Positions 1 through 7,660 of a stretch of DNA of 15,891 nucleotides are shown here, one piece after another. The translations under genes and the position numbers were made by a program. Source of the DNA: Candidatus Peregrinibacteria bacterium (GTDB lineage: Bacteria > Patescibacteriota > Gracilibacteria > Peribacterales > Peribacteraceae). The notes beneath the pieces were generated by a model, which worked only from the letters and a program-made list of their open reading frames with translations, had not been told where the DNA came from and made no database searches. The DNA is taken from positions 1-15,891 of the forward strand of contig JACQCJ010000033.1 of assembly GCA_016201685.1 (NCBI GenBank), in the 5' to 3' direction. Position 1 is the stretch's first letter; each line of letters starts with the position of its first letter.

Positions 1-613
1 CTTCTTCCGGCACTTGATTCGCCCCGGCCTCGATCATTACGACGCGCTCCAAGGAAGCCGTGAGGAAGAGATCGAGGTCGCTCTTCATGGAAGCCTCCCG
101 CGAGGGATTGAGGACGAGCTCGCCGCCGATCATGCCGACCCGCACCGACCCGAGCGGGCCGTCGCACGGACAATCGGAAAGCGCTACCGCGAGGTTCGCG
201 GCATTCGCAGAAACAACATCGTGCTCGTGTTCGAAGTCGTAGCTGAGAACGGTGCAGAAGACCTGGATGTCCTTATGCAGATGTTTGGGAAACATCGGAC
301 GCAGCCCGCGATCGATGACGCGGCCCAAGAGGATGTACTCGTCGCCGGGACGCCCCTCGCGCTTGCGGAACCTGCTCCCGGCGATCTTGCCGCCGGCGTA
401 GTACTTCTCTTGGTAGACGACCTGCAGCGGGAGGAAGTCCACTCCCTCGCGTTCTTTGGCACTCACCGTGCAGTTGCCCATGCACACGGTGTCGCCCATC
501 TGGCAAATCACGGAACCATTCGCCTGCCGAGCGAGATGACCCACGCGGACAAGAAACGGCTGATTGCCGAGTTCAAGTGAAAATTCCTGATTCAAGGACG
601 CGACTGCGGACAT
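1..613 (-). CDS. pnp: Polyribonucleotide nucleotidyltransferase (PNPase), 5' part, cut by the left window edge
   Basis: PNPase degrades RNA 3' to 5' by phosphorolysis in the cytoplasm, usually as a trimer. The 204 visible residues begin at the ATG at 613-611 and cover the first RNase PH domain. They align by eye with PNPase N-termini: EFSLELGNQPF, LARQANGSVICQMGDT, EGVDFLPLQVVYQEKYYAGG, REGRPGDEYILLGRVIDRGL, RPMFPKHLHKDIQV and VLSYDFEHEHD, ending near GANQVPEE. The second RNase PH domain and the KH and S1 domains lie outside the window. The start is slightly uncertain: the only strong Shine-Dalgarno-like sequence, GGAGGAAGAG (650-641), is 32 nt upstream, and the first in-frame codon after it is ATC (640-638), not a usual start. 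No rpsO precedes it, unlike the common rpsO-pnp arrangement. The family assignment is firm. Confidence 0.93.
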   Translation of the reverse strand, partial: MSAVASLNQEFSLELGNQPFLVRVGHLARQANGSVICQMGDTVCMGNCTVSAKEREGVDFLPLQVVYQEKYYAGGKIAGSRFRKREGRPGDEYILLGRVIDRGLRPMFPKHLHKDIQVFCTVLSYDFEHEHDVVSANAANLAVALSDCPCDGPLGSVRVGMIGGELVLNPSREASMKSDLDLFLTASLERVVMIEAGANQVPEE

Positions 614-1030
614 ACGAGAAAGGGGGAAGAATGCAACGATCTCTTCCTCCGGCTATGAGCGCTTACGGTGTGGATTCACATGCAGAATTCGATAGTTGCG
701 TTTGTCAGGCTGAGCCTGTCGAAGCCCAAACGTAAACCCAGGTCAGTAAGCGGAGACGACGGAGGAAAGATCTGGGGGCAGTATAGCCAAGTTGACCTGG
801 AAAGAAAGGTCTTTCTGCCATCTATACCCCTTCGCTTTCATGCTCTCAATTTTCTCTCCACATCCGTTGTTCTCCATTTTCATCAAGAAGACGTATGAAA
901 GCTACGGAGGCATGCTTTGGAGAGTTTGCTGAGTCCAGATTTTGTGGGATTACTTAGTGAAACGAGTATATTGTGATTCAGTCGAAGAGTTCGAGATGAA
1001 AATGCTACCCGGCTCTGCATGCTGCCACCC
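614..1030. other. 417-nt region without a gene, between the hypothetical gene and pnp
   Basis: I see no credible gene here. A 76-codon plus-strand ORF (668-898) resembles no family and owes part of its length to the repeat at 704-727. No tRNA cloverleaf or 3' CCA is visible, and no hairpin with a T-run follows the stop of the upstream hypothetical gene. A weak minus-strand -10-like hexamer, TATACT (785-780), has no good -35 partner. The pnp promoter and 5' untranslated region probably lie here. The Shine-Dalgarno-like GGAGGAAGAG at 650-641 is the clearest signal. Confidence 0.5.
704..727. repeat. Short palindromic repeat of the CAGGCTGAGCCTG...TCGAAG type
   Basis: The core CAGGCTGAGCCTG is a 5-bp inverted repeat around TGA and is followed by TCGAAGCCC. 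It resembles the element at 14654-14674: both carry TGAGC, then TTGTC or CTGTC, then GAAG. I recognise this class as a frequently dispersed intergenic repeat in many environmental bacterial genomes, where translation yields SLSKP or SLSKG peptides. It lies in the leader side of pnp and its function is unknown. Confidence 0.55.
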
Positions 1031-2323
1031 TCATGTTTTCTCCTGTCCGCTTTCCTCGAAGCGGTGCATCGGGAGAATGTACTTGATGTACAGCTCCATG
1101 AGCCATTCCGTCATCTCCTGCATCACCTCGCCTCGCGCCGGGCAGCCGATTTTCTTTCCGCTCGTCATGAGCTTTCGGATATCGTCATCGGAGAATTGCT
1201 CGAACTTCACATCAAAAATGGGGATATCTGCCAGAGTCCGGATCATGCGGAAGTACGTGTCGAGGAATTGTTGGAATAACGGATGGACGTTGTGTTCATT
1301 CATCTGTGCTCGCGTGATCTTCCGATCGACGAAGCCCCACTGATGAAGGAATGCGAGTTGTTCATCAGAGCATGATGACGGTTTCTGGAACGTCACCTCC
1401 TGGAAACCGGTGATCGAACGCTGGGAAAATGACGCAACGTGTGCGACGTACGATCCGTGTCTCTTCTTCGCGTGATCGATGATCGATGAACCCGAATCGA
1501 GCACCTCGATGCCGCAAGCGATGCGAATGAATTCACAGAGTTTCTGGAAGCTGCTCATCGTGATGCTGATCGCCGTTGCGAGTCCGCTGCGTACAATCGA
1601 TTCCGGCGTGCCTTTCCCTTGGATCATGGAAGGAAATTCGCTCAATCTCTTGTACTGATCCGTGCCCTTCGCTTCTTTGCGCCATTGCTGCACGAACATG
1701 ATGCAGAACACATTGATGATCTGTTTCATTACGACGGATGCCTGCCAGTGCGTGGCGAACGACGATTTCTCCGGCAGCACCCACTGTACCGGGACAAACG
1801 TGTAAGACTGGAGTTCTATTGCCTCGGCGTTGCTGAGGACGTCCCGCTGCGGATCGCTGGCCGGATGAACTGTCGCCAGATCGGCGCCGTTGCGCTCCAT
1901 CCAGTCACGGGTGGAGTTCCAGCAATGCCGGATGATCCCTTGATAGTCTTTATCCGTCGCGCTGCGTATGATGGCACTCGCCTGTTCCGCAAAGGTGCAC
2001 CGAGCAAGGCTCTCTCGAGTCACCTCTTCTATGCAGTGTGTATGCGCGACCTCGTCGAGAGCGTAGAGCCCCGGCCGCGTTGCCTTCGCATGACGTTCCA
2101 CGATCGCGGCGCGGTCAGTGGGAACGATGAGCTCGGGTACCTGAGGGAACACGAAAAGATCACCCAAGAGCGTCCGCGCATCCCCCCTCGCCTGTTGTAG
2201 CAGTTGTTTTGTCTGCTCGGCGAAGATTTCCCGCGGCGTGAGGGTTCTCCGGATGATCTGCATCTCCGGCATCCCAATGTTGAAGGGCAGAGCTTCTCGC
2301 CACCCCTTTCTCTTTCTAGACAC
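1031..2323 (-). CDS. Hypothetical protein of about 430 aa, downstream of trpB·trpA
   Basis: I do not recognise this family. The frame is open for 430 codons from a GTG at 2323-2321 to a TGA at 1033-1031. An ATG 17 codons in (start of MPEMQIIRRTLTPREIF) is an equally plausible start; neither has a convincing ribosome binding site. The protein is soluble-looking, mixed alpha-helical and rich in Trp, His and Cys. It has no signal peptide and no clear membrane segment; the most hydrophobic stretch (VVMKQIINVFCIMFVQQW) looks amphipathic. A GCPARG motif precedes a helical C-terminal tail. It begins only 19 nt after the trpB·trpA stop in the same orientation, so co-transcription is likely, but nothing links it to tryptophan synthesis. 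Length and uninterrupted frame support a real gene. Confidence 0.7.
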   Translation of the reverse strand: MSRKRKGWREALPFNIGMPEMQIIRRTLTPREIFAEQTKQLLQQARGDARTLLGDLFVFPQVPELIVPTDRAAIVERHAKATRPGLYALDEVAHTHCIEEVTRESLARCTFAEQASAIIRSATDKDYQGIIRHCWNSTRDWMERNGADLATVHPASDPQRDVLSNAEAIELQSYTFVPVQWVLPEKSSFATHWQASVVMKQIINVFCIMFVQQWRKEAKGTDQYKRLSEFPSMIQGKGTPESIVRSGLATAISITMSSFQKLCEFIRIACGIEVLDSGSSIIDHAKKRHGSYVAHVASFSQRSITGFQEVTFQKPSSCSDEQLAFLHQWGFVDRKITRAQMNEHNVHPLFQQFLDTYFRMIRTLADIPIFDVKFEQFSDDDIRKLMTSGKKIGCPARGEVMQEMTEWLMELYIKYILPMHRFEESGQEKT

Positions 2324-2342
2324 CGCATCATTATCAACAAAA

Positions 2343-4364
2343 TCATACTTCAGTCAATGGATGCCCAGTCGCCACGAAGAACTCCCGACACAGCGTCGCA
2401 ACCTTCACAATATCCGGCACTTCTGCTCGCTGGATCGTCTGCCGCACTTTCTCTTCCATGATCGGATCCGTGACGCCGGTTACGCCCAAATACGAAACCA
2501 CATAGAGATATCCCTCCGCGATCTCCGCGATTTTCTTCAGACGATCGTCTGTGGTCACTTCGCTCACGAGGAACACTTGCGCGATGCCATGAGCTTTCGC
2601 GATCGGCACGACCTCCGATGCGTGTTCGAGAGGCAGATCGGCGATCAGAACGGAATCCACGCCACTCTCGGCACAATCTCGATAGAAATTCTCGACTCCT
2701 CTCTGAAGAACAAGATTGTAGTAGACGAGAAGTCCGATGGGCATGCTCGTGAACGTCCGGATTTCCCTCAACATCTCGAAACAATCGTCGATGCGAATGC
2801 CCGCTTGAAGAGCCCGAACGTCCGCCGCTTGAACCACCGACCCATCCGCGGACGGATCACTGAAGGGAAACCCAAGCTCCAGCGCATCCGCCCCGCTCTC
2901 CACGAGCGCGCGAATGATTTCCACTGACCGCTTTCGATCGGGATCGCCAAGGACGACAAATGGGACGAAGAGTGGCTTGCCCTTCCTTTCGAGAGCCAAT
3001 GAGTAGGGATTGACCGCATTGTTTCGTACAATGTCATCCTGAGTAGCCCCGCTGGTCGCGCTTCGATACGCTCGACACTGCGGTGCCTCGCTACTCAGCA
3101 TGACACTGCGGGGCGTATCGAAGGATATTCTAGGAATTTTTTCAGTTTGCTCGAGATACCGCAACACCTGCTCAATATCCTTCTCTCCCCTGCCCGAGAG
3201 ATTGATCAGCAAGACGTCCTCCTTCCTGAGTAAGGATGCGATCTTCTCTGCGGCGGCAATCGCGTGCGAAGATTCGAGTGCCGGGATGATTCCTTCTTTT
3301 CGTGTCAGCAGAAGGAAAGCGGCGACGGCCTCATGATCCGTGACAGAGACATACCGTGCGCGTTTGGTGTTCTTCAAAAAACTGTGCTCCGGACCGACAC
3401 CGGGATAATCAAGCCCGGCCGAGATGCTGTGCGCCTCAAGAATCTGACCGTCCTCGTCTTGCAGACAGTAACTGTACGACCCGTGCAATGACCCGGGGCG
3501 CCCCATGCCCAGCGCAGCTCCGTGCTTGCCTGTCTCGATCCCCTCTCCTCCCGCTTCGACACCGATGAGCTGGACGTCCACATCATTGAAGAACGCTTTG
3601 AAGATACCGATCGCGTTGCTCCCGCCCCCCACGCACGCGCACACCGTGTGCGGCAATCGACCGAACTTCTCCAGACATTGCACTCGCGCCTCATCGCCGA
3701 TCACGCGCTGGAAGTGCGCCACGAGCGAGGGAAAGGGATGGGGTCCCGCGACCGTTCCGAAGAGGTAGTACGTTTCTTTGCTCCGCGCCGTCCAGTAGCG
3801 CAGCGCATCGTTGATGGCGTCTTTGAGAGTCTTCGAACCGGAATCAACCGAAATGACCTCCGCGCCGAAGAGCCGCATGCGCTGGACGTTGGAATGCTGG
3901 CGTTCGATGTCCTTCGCGCCCATGAAAATTTTGGTTGGAATACCGAAGAGTGCGCCGACCATGGACACCGCTACCCCGTGCTGTCCCGCCCCCGTCTCGG
4001 CGATCAATTCCTTCTTTCCCATGCGCTTGGCAAGCAGCGCCTGCCCCAGAACGTTATTCGTCTTGTGCGCGCCTCCATGCAAAAGATCCTCGCGCTTGAG
4101 CACGACTCGGCAACCGAACTCTTTGCTCAAATGCTTCATCTCCGTAATCGGCGTCGGCCGCCCGGCGAACTCTCGGAGCAGCGTGCTCAGTTCCATCTGA
4201 AAATCAAGATCATCCTTGTACTGCAGAAATGCCGCTTCGACTTCGGCCAGAACTGGAATGAGCAGTTCCGAAACGTAGCAGCCGCCGAAAGCCTTTCCTG
4301 CCTGCCCGCCGGAGCCTTGGCGAAGGAGGGAGCTTGCCGAAGGAAATTGTCCGAGGGATTTCAT
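2343..4364 (-). CDS. trpB-trpA: Tryptophan synthase beta-alpha fusion (TrpB-TrpA) with truncated TrpA
   Basis: Converts indole-3-glycerol phosphate (IGP) plus serine to tryptophan. The 673-residue protein has TrpB at about 1-418: GRPTPI, PLP lysine 101 in HKTNN, Glu123 in AETGAGQHG, phosphate loop GGGSNAIG (246-253), [19 protein letters not shown] and [10 protein letters not shown] linker (about 419-450) follows, then TrpA (451-673) with catalytic Glu496 ([10 protein letters not shown]), Asp507 and VSYLGVTG. Two oddities are repeat-derived: [13 protein letters not shown] sits between MKSLGQF and FGGCYVSE at the N-terminus, and residues 421-444 are encoded exactly by a 72-bp palindrome-bounded repeat. 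TrpA spans only about 223 residues against the usual 260-270. After [17 protein letters not shown] the frame ends in an unrelated tail, without the GFGI and GSA segments that bind the IGP phosphate. The ATG overlaps the trpF stop by 4 nt. TrpB is certain; TrpA activity is doubtful. Confidence 0.95.
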   Translation of the reverse strand: MKSLGQFPSASSLLRQGSGGQAGKAFGGCYVSELLIPVLAEVEAAFLQYKDDLDFQMELSTLLREFAGRPTPITEMKHLSKEFGCRVVLKREDLLHGGAHKTNNVLGQALLAKRMGKKELIAETGAGQHGVAVSMVGALFGIPTKIFMGAKDIERQHSNVQRMRLFGAEVISVDSGSKTLKDAINDALRYWTARSKETYYLFGTVAGPHPFPSLVAHFQRVIGDEARVQCLEKFGRLPHTVCACVGGGSNAIGIFKAFFNDVDVQLIGVEAGGEGIETGKHGAALGMGRPGSLHGSYSYCLQDEDGQILEAHSISAGLDYPGVGPEHSFLKNTKRARYVSVTDHEAVAAFLLLTRKEGIIPALESSHAIAAAEKIASLLRKEDVLLINLSGRGEKDIEQVLRYLEQTEKIPRISFDTPRSVMLSSEAPQCRAYRSATSGATQDDIVRNNAVNPYSLALERKGKPLFVPFVVLGDPDRKRSVEIIRALVESGADALELGFPFSDPSADGSVVQAADVRALQAGIRIDDCFEMLREIRTFTSMPIGLLVYYNLVLQRGVENFYRDCAESGVDSVLIADLPLEHASEVVPIAKAHGIAQVFLVSEVTTDDRLKKIAEIAEGYLYVVSYLGVTGVTDPIMEEKVRQTIQRAEVPDIVKVATLCREFFVATGHPLTEV
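3033..3123. repeat. Interlocked palindromic repeat encoding the TrpB-TrpA linker
   Basis: Two inverted-repeat pairs interlock. GTCATCCTGAGTAGC (3033-3047) pairs with GCTACTCAGCATGAC (3090-3104) with one mismatch. CTTCGATACGC (3061-3071) pairs perfectly with GCGTATCGAAG (3113-3123). On the minus strand the inner 72 bp (3104-3033) equals exactly 24 codons, TrpBA residues 421-444, and keeps frame. Flanking codons read DTPRS before and IVRNN after. The GTCAT-CTGAGTAGC...GTATCGAAG theme is one I know as a widely dispersed bacterial repeat, normally between genes; here it is translated. No transposase is associated. Confidence 0.75.
4297..4338. repeat. In-frame dispersed repeat in the TrpB N-terminus ([11 protein letters not shown] type)
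   Basis: On the minus strand this GC-rich stretch runs GGCAAGCTCCC, CTTCGCCAAGG, CTCCGGCGGGCAGGCAGG and encodes roughly [14 protein letters not shown] inside trpB. Typical TrpB N-termini go directly from an MK-(S/T)-x-G-x-F start to FGGxYVxE; here that segment is interrupted by about 18 residues and then resumes. The peptide LRQGxGGQAG is one I associate with a repeat found across Candidate Phyla Radiation genomes, between and within genes. Insertion into the flexible N-terminus should be tolerated. Confidence 0.7.
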
Positions 4365-4957
4365 GGTGAGAGAGCGTGAAGAAATGCAATCATCCGATCA
4401 TGATCTTTGATGCCCGGCTCCGATTCGATCCCCCGTGCGCAGTCCACTGCAAACGGCTCAATCTGGTCGACCGCAATCCGAACATTTTCCGGCGTGAGTC
4501 CGCCTGCGAGGAAGAGCTTGGAACGGATATGCAATGGCAGAGAAGCGATGAAATCGCAGTCGGCCTCTTCGTGATTTTCCGCTTTGTCGATGAGGACATG
4601 CACGCTGTGTGAGAAATAGTCATCGAGGACTCTTCGATCGGGAATGCCTCGGAATGCTTGAATAACCGGCACGGACATTCTCAATGCAATCCCAATATTC
4701 GGCTCGCCGTACAGCTGAACGAAGTCGAGAGTGAGCATGCGGATATGTTCCTCAATTTCATCGACAGAATGCTGCTCGAAAACACCGACCACGTTGGCTT
4801 TATTTGCTATGGCGCGCAGTTGCTTCGCTTGTGCAAGTGTGACGCATCTTGGCGATGTAGTGACAAAAACGAATCCCAGAAAATCCACGTTCAGCTTCTG
4901 GGCTGCCTCAATGTCCTCTCGACGTGTCATGCCGCAGAATTTCACTTTGATCTTCAT
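4361..4957 (-). CDS. trpF: Phosphoribosylanthranilate isomerase (TrpF)
   Basis: Catalyses the Amadori rearrangement of N-(5-phosphoribosyl)anthranilate to CdRP, the third tryptophan-branch step, in the cytoplasm. The 198 residues match a compact monofunctional TIM-barrel [15 protein letters not shown] carries the general-base Cys8, followed by [20 protein letters not shown] (usual QLHG), VLIDK with candidate acid Asp124, [10 protein letters not shown], and [20 protein letters not shown] in place of the usual vDvsSGVE-x-pGxKD. The CARG substitution in the phosphate-binding strand is unusual. The ATG lies in an ATGA overlap with the trpC stop, and the stop makes another ATGA overlap with trpB·trpA, so translational coupling on both sides is likely. 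No Shine-Dalgarno is visible. Confidence 0.96.
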   Translation of the reverse strand: MKIKVKFCGMTRREDIEAAQKLNVDFLGFVFVTTSPRCVTLAQAKQLRAIANKANVVGVFEQHSVDEIEEHIRMLTLDFVQLYGEPNIGIALRMSVPVIQAFRGIPDRRVLDDYFSHSVHVLIDKAENHEEADCDFIASLPLHIRSKLFLAGGLTPENVRIAVDQIEPFAVDCARGIESEPGIKDHDRMIAFLHALSP

Positions 4958-5664
4958 GATCCGAAGAGAGAACGGAGATGAGAAGCAACATCGTCAGATT
5001 TCAAGATAGATGTGCCGATCAGGAATCCTTGAACGAAGGGCTGCAGACGTTCGATGTCTGTTCTCGTGCGAATGCCGCTCTCCGCGATGATGGCCGGCAC
5101 ATGCGGGAATCGCCTCCTGATGGCCGGCACAAGCCGCTCTGTGGTGCCCAGGTCGATCTCCAATGTGACGAGATTGCGATTGTTGATGCCGATGAGCATG
5201 TGCCGTTTGTTGTCCTCCGAAAATGTGCCGAACGCGTCAACAACTTTTTCGAGCTCTTCTTCCGTATGCACTTCGATGAGGACGTCGAGATGGAGATCAA
5301 TTGCGTGGGAAGCGAGTCTAGATAGTTCAGAAATTTCCAAGATCGCGACAATCAACAGAATCGCATTCGCTCCCGCCTGATTGGCCTGTTCAATCTGAGC
5401 ATCGGTTCGCATGAAGTCCTTGGCCAGAAGCGGCAGATCCGTCATCGATCGCACGTCCGCAAGCAGGTCGTATCCGCCGCCGAAACGGGGCGCATCGCAA
5501 AGAACGGAAATTGCCTGCGCATGGCGGTTGTACGTGTCGACGAGAGCCGGAATCTCCTCACGTCGCAGGAGTTCCCCCGCCGACGGCGAGCGCGGCTTCA
5601 CCTCCGCGATGAGCGAGGGCCTGCGGGCCAGAACCGCATCGATGAAGGAGGAGCGGGCATTCAT
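4954..5664 (-). CDS. trpC: Indole-3-glycerol-phosphate synthase (TrpC), short N-terminus
   Basis: Closes CdRP to indole-3-glycerol phosphate with loss of CO2 and water. The catalytic set of this TIM-barrel family is present: Glu21 and Lys23 (IAEVKPRSPSAGEL), Lys82 (LLAKDF), Glu131 (VLIEVHTEEEL), Asn162 (GINNRNL), Glu195 and Ser196 (AESGI), with GFLIGTSIL near the end. The usual SxLTE-x-xFFxG reads SVLCDAPRFGGG. At 236 aa it is shorter than the common 250-270. The first catalytic Glu is residue 21 rather than about 50, so most of the N-terminal alpha-0 extension that helps cover the active site is missing. The start is fixed by the ATGA overlap with trpD; the only upstream continuation would lie wholly within trpD. 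Monofunctional, not fused to trpF. Confidence 0.96.
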   Translation of the reverse strand: MNARSSFIDAVLARRPSLIAEVKPRSPSAGELLRREEIPALVDTYNRHAQAISVLCDAPRFGGGYDLLADVRSMTDLPLLAKDFMRTDAQIEQANQAGANAILLIVAILEISELSRLASHAIDLHLDVLIEVHTEEELEKVVDAFGTFSEDNKRHMLIGINNRNLVTLEIDLGTTERLVPAIRRRFPHVPAIIAESGIRTRTDIERLQPFVQGFLIGTSILKSDDVASHLRSLFGS

Positions 5665-6650
5665 GATTGATGAGTAAACTCTCGGTATCGCTCAAAGAGC
5701 CGATGGACCGATCCGGACGCGAGAATTTCACGCGCGAGGAGGAATGCCTCTTGGATCGACGGCGAGAGTTTCGCGAGGATGAGGGCGTGCGCTGCATTGA
5801 GGAGAACAAGGTTCTCCATCGCCGCCGTGCCCTTCCCCTGAGCTAATTCCAAGAAGAGTTGCACATTCTCTCTCGCATTTCCGCCGATGATCTCGAAAGG
5901 AAACGCGGGTGGGAGAGAAAGAGACGCTGGTGAGAATTCCTTCGTCCGTACGCCGTTCTCTGAGATATGTCGCACGGTCGTCGCGGCCGTGACGGTCACT
6001 TCATCGAGTCCGTCGTGCCCAGTGACGACGATCGAGCCGAAGGAGCCGAGCGCATGGAGTGTCTTCGCGATGAGCTGCGCATCGGCATCATTGCCAGTAC
6101 CGATCATCTGTCGCGTGACTCCCGCGGGATTGCACAGTGGTCCCATGAGATTGAAGAGCGTTTTCTCGCCGTAACTCTTCCGCAGAGTCGCGAGAAGTCG
6201 AAGGGGGAGATGATGCAGGGGGGCGAAGAGAAACACGATGCCGAGCCGTTCGAAGATCCGACGTTCCTGAGCGGGATCCAAATGGATATTGACTCCAAGT
6301 TCTTCAAGAAGATCGAAACAGCCGCAGTTGCCGCTTGCCGAGCGGTTGCCGTGCTTGGCAACCTTGCCCCCGGCCGCGGCGACGATGAATGCGGTGAGCG
6401 TGGACGTGTTGATCGTCGAAAGACCGCTGCCTCCCGTTCCGGCCGTATCGATCGCATCGGCGCAGAGCGACACGGGAACCATTTTTTTGCGCAGCACCTT
6501 GACGCAATCAAGCAGAATCTCGGCAGAGATCGGTTGCGATACAAGCGCAAGGAAATACTCTTCGCTCTCCGAACGCGACAGAGTGCCCGAGAGGAGTGCG
6601 GCGAGAAGATCGTGGGCCGATCGAGGAGGAAGAATCGTCGACATGATCAT
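5661..6650 (-). CDS. trpD: Anthranilate phosphoribosyltransferase (TrpD)
   Basis: Transfers phosphoribose from PRPP to anthranilate, the second tryptophan-branch step. From the ATG at 6650-6648 it has 329 residues, a normal length. Motifs include DTAGTGGSGLSTINTST (canonical GTGGDG...N-x-ST), KVAKHGNRSASG, LLEELGVN, FNLMGPLCNPAG and GHDGLDE, the metal-binding element. Deviations are Ser for Asp in GTGGDG, and SGNCGCFD where SSKSGSAD is usual. The open frame extends far upstream across aroC, but homology begins near MSTILPPRSAHDLL. The chosen ATG overlaps the aroC TGA as ATGA; a second ATG two codons later (6644) is possible. It resumes the trp genes after the aro block with the same 4-nt coupling, and overlaps trpC likewise. 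Confidence 0.95.
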   Translation of the reverse strand: MIMSTILPPRSAHDLLAALLSGTLSRSESEEYFLALVSQPISAEILLDCVKVLRKKMVPVSLCADAIDTAGTGGSGLSTINTSTLTAFIVAAAGGKVAKHGNRSASGNCGCFDLLEELGVNIHLDPAQERRIFERLGIVFLFAPLHHLPLRLLATLRKSYGEKTLFNLMGPLCNPAGVTRQMIGTGNDADAQLIAKTLHALGSFGSIVVTGHDGLDEVTVTAATTVRHISENGVRTKEFSPASLSLPPAFPFEIIGGNARENVQLFLELAQGKGTAAMENLVLLNAAHALILAKLSPSIQEAFLLAREILASGSVHRLFERYREFTHQS

Positions 6651-7660
6651 GGAGAGGGATGGTCCGAAAAATTGTCGTATGCCCGTTGCAGCAGATAACA
6701 ATCCGCGAGCACGATCGCCACCATCGCTTCCGCAACGGGAATCACACGAGGAACGATGCACGCGTCGTGACGACCCCTCTTGGCCACCTCTCCCAAGGAA
6801 CTGGGAGGCTTCACGCTGATATGGAGAATCAAATCTTCTCCTGTAGAGATTCCACCGAGAATGCCGCCGAAATGTTTTCGATCCGAGATGTAGTCGACTC
6901 CCGTCATCGCAGCGGCATCGAACCCCGATCCGTAACTGAAGCCTGTGACGGCTCCAATGCCCATGAGCGCGTCCGCGAGCCGCGCTTTCAATTTTCCGAA
7001 AACCGGATCCCCGAGATTCGGCGGAGTGCCGGTGACGCGGATTTCGATCATGCCCCCCGCGGAATTGAAGTGCTCCTTGAGCCCAATCACGTATTCTTCC
7101 ATGAGCTTTGCCGCGGACGGATCGGCGCATCGCACTGGATTCTCCTCAATCGTTTCAGGTCTGAAGACCGCGGCTTCATGGGGTCCAATCTTGATCGTGT
7201 ACCCCAGGATCTTCGTATTCGACGGGAGAATCTTGCATGCGATTGTTCCGGCAATGACGCGCACGACGGTTTCCCTGCCGGAAGACCTCCCGCCGCCGCG
7301 ATGGTCGCGATGCCCGTACTTCGCCGCGTACGTGGCATCCGCATGGCCCGGTCGAAAAGCCTTCCGGAGCAGGTCGTAGTCCTGCGGTCGCCGATCGTTG
7401 TTCTCCACGATCACGGCGATCGGCATGCCGGTGGTCTTCCCTTCAAACACGCCGGAGAGAATGATCGGTCGATCTTCTTCGTTGCGCGTGCTCGCCATGG
7501 CGCTCTGACCGGGGCGACGCCGTCGAAGATCGGGAAGCAAATCATCCTCGCGCAGCGGAATGCCGCTGGGGCAACCGTCAATGACGACTCCAAGCGCCGG
7601 TCCGTGCGATTCGCCGAAGGTGGTGATCCGGAGAAGATCTCCGAAACTATTGGGAGCCAT
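6647..7660 (-). CDS. aroC: Chorismate synthase (AroC)
   Basis: Converts 5-enolpyruvylshikimate 3-phosphate to chorismate, the last shikimate step, using reduced FMN. The 337-residue sequence shows the family signatures in order: FGESHGPALGVVIDG, RRRRPGQSA, FEGKTTGMPIAVIVEN, RPGHADATYAAKYGHRDHRG, GGGRSSGRETVVRVIAG, GGILGGISTGE, and near the C-terminus RGRHDACIVPRVIPVAEAM. Homology starts at MAPNSFGDLLRITTFGESHG, so I take the ATG at 7660; an upstream TTG (7714) would add residues coded inside aroD·aroE. The start overlaps the end of aroD·aroE by 14 nt. The TGA overlaps trpD by 4 nt, physically joining chorismate production to the trp genes. Confidence 0.97.
   Translation of the reverse strand: MAPNSFGDLLRITTFGESHGPALGVVIDGCPSGIPLREDDLLPDLRRRRPGQSAMASTRNEEDRPIILSGVFEGKTTGMPIAVIVENNDRRPQDYDLLRKAFRPGHADATYAAKYGHRDHRGGGRSSGRETVVRVIAGTIACKILPSNTKILGYTIKIGPHEAAVFRPETIEENPVRCADPSAAKLMEEYVIGLKEHFNSAGGMIEIRVTGTPPNLGDPVFGKLKARLADALMGIGAVTGFSYGSGFDAAAMTGVDYISDRKHFGGILGGISTGEDLILHISVKPPSSLGEVAKRGRHDACIVPRVIPVAEAMVAIVLADCYLLQRAYDNFSDHPSP

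Noticed and set aside
14..580. 188-codon plus-strand ORF at the left edge
   Set aside because: It is antisense to the PNPase frame, whose motifs are unmistakable. The long opening is a shadow of GC-rich codon use.
668..898. 76-codon plus-strand ORF in the 614-1030 region
   Set aside because: No family resemblance, no ribosome binding site, and it includes the dispersed repeat, giving the familiar SLSKP artefact peptide.
960..1030. tRNA-like TTCGA near 990
   Set aside because: No acceptor or anticodon stems and no 3' CCA could be built around it.
6651..7130. 160-residue upstream extension of the trpD frame
   Set aside because: Arg/Gly-rich out-of-frame reading of aroC; TrpD homology begins at the ATGA overlap.
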